A DNA stretch of 64,000 nucleotides, taken from NCBI GenBank assembly GCA_018398805.1, contig JAGFBZ010000363.1:1302001-1366000 (forward strand), read 5' to 3'. The position numbers and the translations under genes were made by a program. Shown one piece after another: positions 60,176-64,000 of this stretch (position 1 is the first letter of the stretch; every line of letters begins with the position of its first letter). The notes beneath the pieces were generated by a model. That model was not told the DNA's origin. It worked only from the letters and a program-made list of their open reading frames with translations, and ran no database searches. The stretch is from Hirundichthys speculiger (Eukaryota > Chordata > Actinopteri > Beloniformes > Exocoetidae).

Positions 60176-60644
60176 AAATGCATATCACTCTAGGCACCAC
60201 ATCACACATGAACAACAATGATATTAGCTCTCAGAGCTAAGTATTCATCTAGGCAGAAGATCATGAGACTCAAGATAGTTATGATTGAAAGGGGAATCAG
60301 AGAATGACTGAGTAACAGACAAAACAAGAGTAATCTTGGACAGCATAAAAAAACAGACTTAAATGTACACCTATATGGTAACTGACTGAGCTAAAAATGA
60401 CCAAGGTTCCTTTGTGTTGCTTTAAAAGAAATGCGACCAATTAAAGGAGCCTGAACATCAAAAATTATGTATGAAATACAAACAATGACACAAGTTAGTT
60501 ATTCTTCTTGTCGTTCTGGCCTACCCTCTTGAGAATATAAAACTCAAAAATATATGCTATTTTAAATTTCCATCATTTTTATAAGCAACATCTAAACATA
60601 ACTCTTAGGCAGTTTTGATACCTTTAACACAAAAACACATACAA

Positions 60645-60652
<8 letters not shown>

Positions 60653-60678
<26 letters not shown>
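60653..60678. repeat. (GA)n microsatellite
   Basis: Thirteen GA units after an A run, immediately before an L2-like tail. Confidence 0.95.
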
Positions 60679-60752
60679 CCCTTACTACACTGAATTTCCC
60701 TTTATGGGATAAATAAAGTATTTTTCATTTCATTCATTTCATTTCATTTCAT
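60679..60752 (+). mobile_element. L2-like LINE 3' tail, extremely truncated
   Basis: Contains tgaatttccctttatgggat then aaataaagta and an (ATTTC)n tail. The hairpin and ataaag layout match the LINE ends at 336-384 and 1565-1612, with a different tail unit. Only about 40 bp of the element proper is present. Confidence 0.65.
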
Positions 60753-62689
60753 ACTCAGACTCACAAGTTGAAAATATTACCAGCCTCACTGTCATGCTTG
60801 GTAAAACGTAATTCATCTAAAAGTCTGCATTCTTGCTTCTGATGCCAGAAGGACATTGTTCGAAAAAGATAGGTCTAGATGTCCTCTGGGTTGGTTATCA
60901 CATGGCACGAGGCTAATTAACTCTGAAGTAGAAAACAGAGGCCCTGCAAGGAGCAATAAACATTCTCTATTAAAAGCCATCTAATTAGAATGCCAGCAAT
61001 AAGGGCTTGAAGGAGAACATAACAAACAATGAGGCCAGTATAATTGTCAACGAAGCTCTGAGGAAAGCAAACATAATAGACATAATCAGCCAGACACTTC
61101 CTGTAAGGTCATAATAGAATGTTGAAGAAATACCACTCCATATCAGACTGAAGTTTCCAGGTGGCGTTTTCCTCGGTCATGAAAAAGGTCACAGACATTA
61201 CACAAGTCTTTCACTTAAAAATGCATGTTAACAGTTAGAACCTAATACATTTCTTGACACCTGCTGAAACAAAGACAGTCTATAGTTTGGTTAAATGTAA
61301 TCTACATGTCATGATAAGACAAGATGAAGGCAAAGTCTGGAAATTAGATTTTAAAAAGAGCCCTGGGTTTGGATTCCCTTAATTATCACTTTTTTTTTTT
61401 TTTTTTTTTTTTTTGAGGGTAGGGTCCATCTTTTTTTCCCCAAAGTTTTTAATGTAATGTCAAGCCAGAAAAAGTCATCCAGGTAGAAGGTTATGGGGAA
61501 AACTGTAAAATTTCAAAGTCAGACAGTGCTCTGTCCACTCAAGGCCTTAAGGCCATGTGGTTGATCGATGGTAATGGAAACACCAGAAGGCCTCCAAAGC
61601 CCATTGCCAATTTAACCTGTTTCACCATGACTCAATTCTTCCTTAAATAACTAAACTGCTTGCTGAGATGGACTGCAGGCTTCTGGTGCTGATAAGATGA
61701 GCACACACAAGCAGAGGGAAGGAAAGTTGGATGCAGAGAAAAAAGTCTGATAGGGATAAGTGTGTACAAGCACCACGGATTTTGAAAAAAAAATTCCATG
61801 AGGCATTTCAAGTCAGGCAAGCAAACAAGCAGGTAGAAGAATCTACAGCATAGCATCCAACAGTGGAAATTTACGAGATTTGCATTCACTTGAACCACTT
61901 AGGAGAAACACAGGCAACAAAAGACTCCAGCCAGTTTCATGGCTAATTTACACTGTGTAAAAGTAAGAGTAATAAATAGACAAACTTATCTCAAGAAAAG
62001 CTTCAGTCTAGAGGATTCAGTCTAGATTAACTACTGCCTGCTATCCATCTCAGTGACAGTGGGTAAAATTTTGCATCTCAGATGATTATTGCAGCACTCA
62101 TTTTCTATTTGTTGTGATGATTCCTCACAGCAATGTGCGAAAAAAAACGATCTGACCAATCAAGCCTTAACTCATAAGGATAAAGTTGGTGGACAAACTT
62201 TTCACTTAGGATTGATTCTAAACAAAATCAAATTTAGAACATATTCTAACAATGTTTATGTTGCAATTTAAATTGAGATTACGTTTAATCAGGTTGCACT
62301 GAAATACGAGACTCATTTAAACCTTAATCAAAAATCAATTCTAAACTGTCACCTGTTTAATTTGTTTAGATGAATTCATTCATTAAGACACTCAGGGGTT
62401 AGAGCATCAAAGGCAAATAGCTATGATAAAAGTCAACACAGCTGACACAATCCCAAAGGCAAAATTAAACACAAGATGACATTAGCGTAATTTATAAGCT
62501 AGATTCCGACTCTAAAAGCTCATTTAACTGTCAGTGAAACTTGCTGTAAATGATAAGTAATTAAAGTTGTTTGGCTACATGCCATGGGTTACACAGAGAG
62601 CACATGGCAGTTTGAGACAAAGGACCACTGAAATGTCTGCAGCCCCCAACATGCTTTGCAATGTTTTATTGTTTTACGACAAGGTGTGA
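60753..62689. other. No gene; one block with conserved-element look
   Basis: 60930-61130 is repeat-free sequence with ccatctaattagaatgcc and agtataattgtcaacg words. A T25 run lies at 61390-61414. No domain recognised. Confidence 0.45.
61390..61414. repeat. T25 homopolymer
   Basis: Uninterrupted run of 25 T. Confidence 0.95.
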
Positions 62690-63280
62690 TAGTGATGTCA
62701 CACCCTCTGACTGGCTAAGGACCCCCACAGCACTGTAGGGGTCCCCGGCAAAGGCGGATCACGTCGCCTCACATAAATACCAGCTCCCTCCCTTTTCTCT
62801 CTCTCGCTCTGACCACCTCCAAAGCAAAGCTGCACCTCTCTCTGGGCTGCTCCAGCAAGGTAATTAGCTGAAGGCCTGCATTTCCCTGGCGACCCGTCTG
62901 CAGGGAGATCCCTCTGGTTGTCCAATGACAATCACACACCTTGTCCGATCGTGACGGGCCTACAGAGTGAGCTGCAACGTACAGAAGAAATGACGCGCAG
63001 GAATCACCCGTGCGCCTCGGACACGTGACCGGTCTCAGACGACCCGGGGAGGAAGACAGCCTAGCTGCCATTGCTGTGTAACACCACATCTCTCTGTTAA
63101 CCACAGAGAGAAAGAGGAGGAGTGGTGCTCCTGGGTACCGGCGGAGCGTACGTTCAACCCTGCCCTATTCAACTGATCCTGGGTCATCAATCCAGACTTC
63201 CACGGACCCCACAATGCCATTGATCGCTTCCAGAGCGATCCATGTAAGAGGCTTTTGTGTCTGGGCAAAACTTAGTTTAG
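62690..63280 (+). promoter_or_regulatory. CpG-rich segment with TATA-like box; promoter/first exon or LTR
   Basis: This segment has far more CpG and G+C than the rest of the window (for example gtgcgcctcggacacgtgac and taccggcggagcgtacg). acataaatacc at about 62771 resembles a TATA box, and a pyrimidine-rich initiator-like stretch lies some 30 bp downstream. CAGCAAG/GTAATT at about 62860 could be a splice donor ending a non-coding first exon of about 60 bp. A near-palindrome (accccc, acagcactgt, aggggt) sits at 62722-62744. The alternative is a retroelement LTR: tgtgatagtgatgtcac at 62684 could be its start, but I see no primer-binding site or paired LTR. Direction assumed from TATA and donor. 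Confidence 0.4.
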
Positions 63281-63596
63281 TGTTGTTTGCAAATTTCCAT
63301 TTTCTTGTGTGTCACATATGCTTAGAACCGGATCATCGGTCCTGCCGTAACTAAATTGCTTTGTTTTCTTTATTGTGAAAAGCAATTTGAATCTCCGTTT
63401 CCCAGTTCGAAGATCAGAGCAGCTCTGTGAAGTGGCTTCACATCGCTGCATCTGTGGGGAAACGACAGAGTTGCTGTTGCTAATCGCTAGGAAATATTCT
63501 AGCTGTGATGATTTTACTCTGTCCTTTCCTTTCTTTTCTCTTCTACTAACCACTATGTTACAATTAACAGCAGGAGAAAATCCCTGCTGTGTCCTC
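63281..63596. other. No gene recognised; possible first intron
   Basis: AT content returns to background. Two overlapping open frames on opposite strands (63272-63653) have no recognisable domain. Confidence 0.4.
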
Positions 63597-63690
63597 CGCC
63601 ATCTTGGTCAGGGAGCGAGGTTACCGCATGAACTTATTCGCCATCTTGGCTAGGGACAAAGTCACCACGTGACCTCGTCCACCATCTTGG
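63597..63690 (+). promoter_or_regulatory. Short tandem array of YY1-like motifs
   Basis: cgccatcttgg occurs at 63597-63607 and 63639-63649, and caccatcttgg at 63680-63690. The reverse complement, ccaagatggcg, is the known core of YY1 binding sites. The motifs start 42 and 41 bp apart, about four helical turns. The sequence between is also related (tcaggga / ctaggga, gttaccgcatga / gtcaccacgtga), so this is a 2.3-copy tandem repeat of a roughly 42-bp unit. Confidence 0.65.
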
Positions 63691-63727
63691 AATCCTCCTA
63701 ACGCTACGAAGCCAACTTATTTTATCG

Positions 63728-63770
<43 letters not shown>

Positions 63771-63772
63771 AC
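63728..63772. repeat. Compound (CT)n(CA)n microsatellite
   Basis: About nine CT units followed by about fourteen CA units. Confidence 0.96.
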
Positions 63773-64000
63773 CCATAGTACCCCAGCATACATGTATATA
63801 AGTTGACACTCCTTTCCATTTAATGTTTTATTTGCTTATGTTAGTCTAGTTGTCTTTTAGTTAGTAGATCTTGATTCAAGTGTTTGTTCATTTTAATACT
63901 TGTGTTAAGAAATTCTGATATACTCTAATGAGAGAAGTTGTTTGTGGTTATTTTACACAGATTTTGTAACATTTGCTGGTTGAAGAGGTCTGTGCTCGGA
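63773..64000. other. No gene recognised
   Basis: Plain AT-rich sequence. tttgtggttattttacacag near 63959 could be a splice acceptor, but the window ends 41 bases later. Confidence 0.4.

Noticed and set aside
62722..62744. Near-palindrome considered as a terminator or RNA hairpin
   Set aside because: Imperfect and without a following T run; intrinsic terminators do not apply in vertebrate nuclear DNA.
1..64000. CRISPR arrays, operons, ribosome-binding sites, plasmid or phage features
   Set aside because: No regularly spaced repeats with unique spacers and no compact coding; the sequence is clearly vertebrate nuclear DNA.
1..64000. A previously undescribed multi-gene system
   Set aside because: No cluster of intact unknown genes exists here; the coding traces seen are element fossils or weak exon candidates.

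Overview
This is vertebrate nuclear DNA, most probably from a teleost fish. It is AT-rich and full of microsatellites and homopolymer runs, has no compact gene arrangement, and is littered with old transposable elements of types common in fish: L2-like non-LTR retrotransposons with a terminal hairpin and short-repeat tail, Tc1/mariner elements with long inverted repeats, hAT-type elements with 8-bp target duplications, and a Harbinger-like non-autonomous element. I cannot name the species. No intact host protein-coding gene, tRNA, rRNA or CRISPR array is recognisable. Nearly all open frames are chance frames or element fossils.

Layout. 1-1612: the 3' end of one L2-like LINE, then a second 5'-truncated copy with a decayed reverse transcriptase. 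2555-2824: a broken THAP-domain gene. 3452-4140: a hAT-like element with a CGGBP1/BED-type zinc finger, split by a short LINE tail in the opposite orientation with its target duplication still visible. 4247-4316: a strong hairpin. 10200-12358: the densest nest, a LINE reverse-transcriptase fragment abutting a (TA)n tract, abutting a hAT element with remnants of its BED and dimerisation domains, itself interrupted by a Harbinger-like element that carries a Myb/SANT-like domain on the other strand and a G-quadruplex-like tract. 13838-14266: another piece of the first LINE family. 16262-16880: a Tc1-like relic. 17584-18403: a non-autonomous hAT element with a clear 8-bp duplication. 43583-45761: a Tc1-like element with both long inverted repeats, a deleted transposase, and a 1.1-kb hAT element inserted in it.

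Between these lie long stretches with no recognised gene (18.4-33.9 kb, 34.4-43.5 kb, 45.8-62.7 kb). They contain simple repeats, a foldback structure, a dispersed repeat pair 26 kb apart, and several blocks rich in homeodomain-like TAATTA/TTAATTA words that could be conserved non-coding elements. A pair of exon-like segments with compatible phases lies at 50478-50576 and 51152-51253 (+ strand, unproven). The right end differs: 62690-63280 is GC- and CpG-rich with a TATA-like box and a possible splice donor, followed by three CGCCATCTTGG-type (YY1-like) motifs spaced 41-42 bp apart. This could be a promoter with its first exon, or a retroelement LTR.

The elements do not work together as a pathway. 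They record successive insertions. I found no convincing previously undescribed system. The most useful leads are the YY1-like array with its CpG-rich neighbour, the nested element series with domain fossils, and the candidate exon pair.
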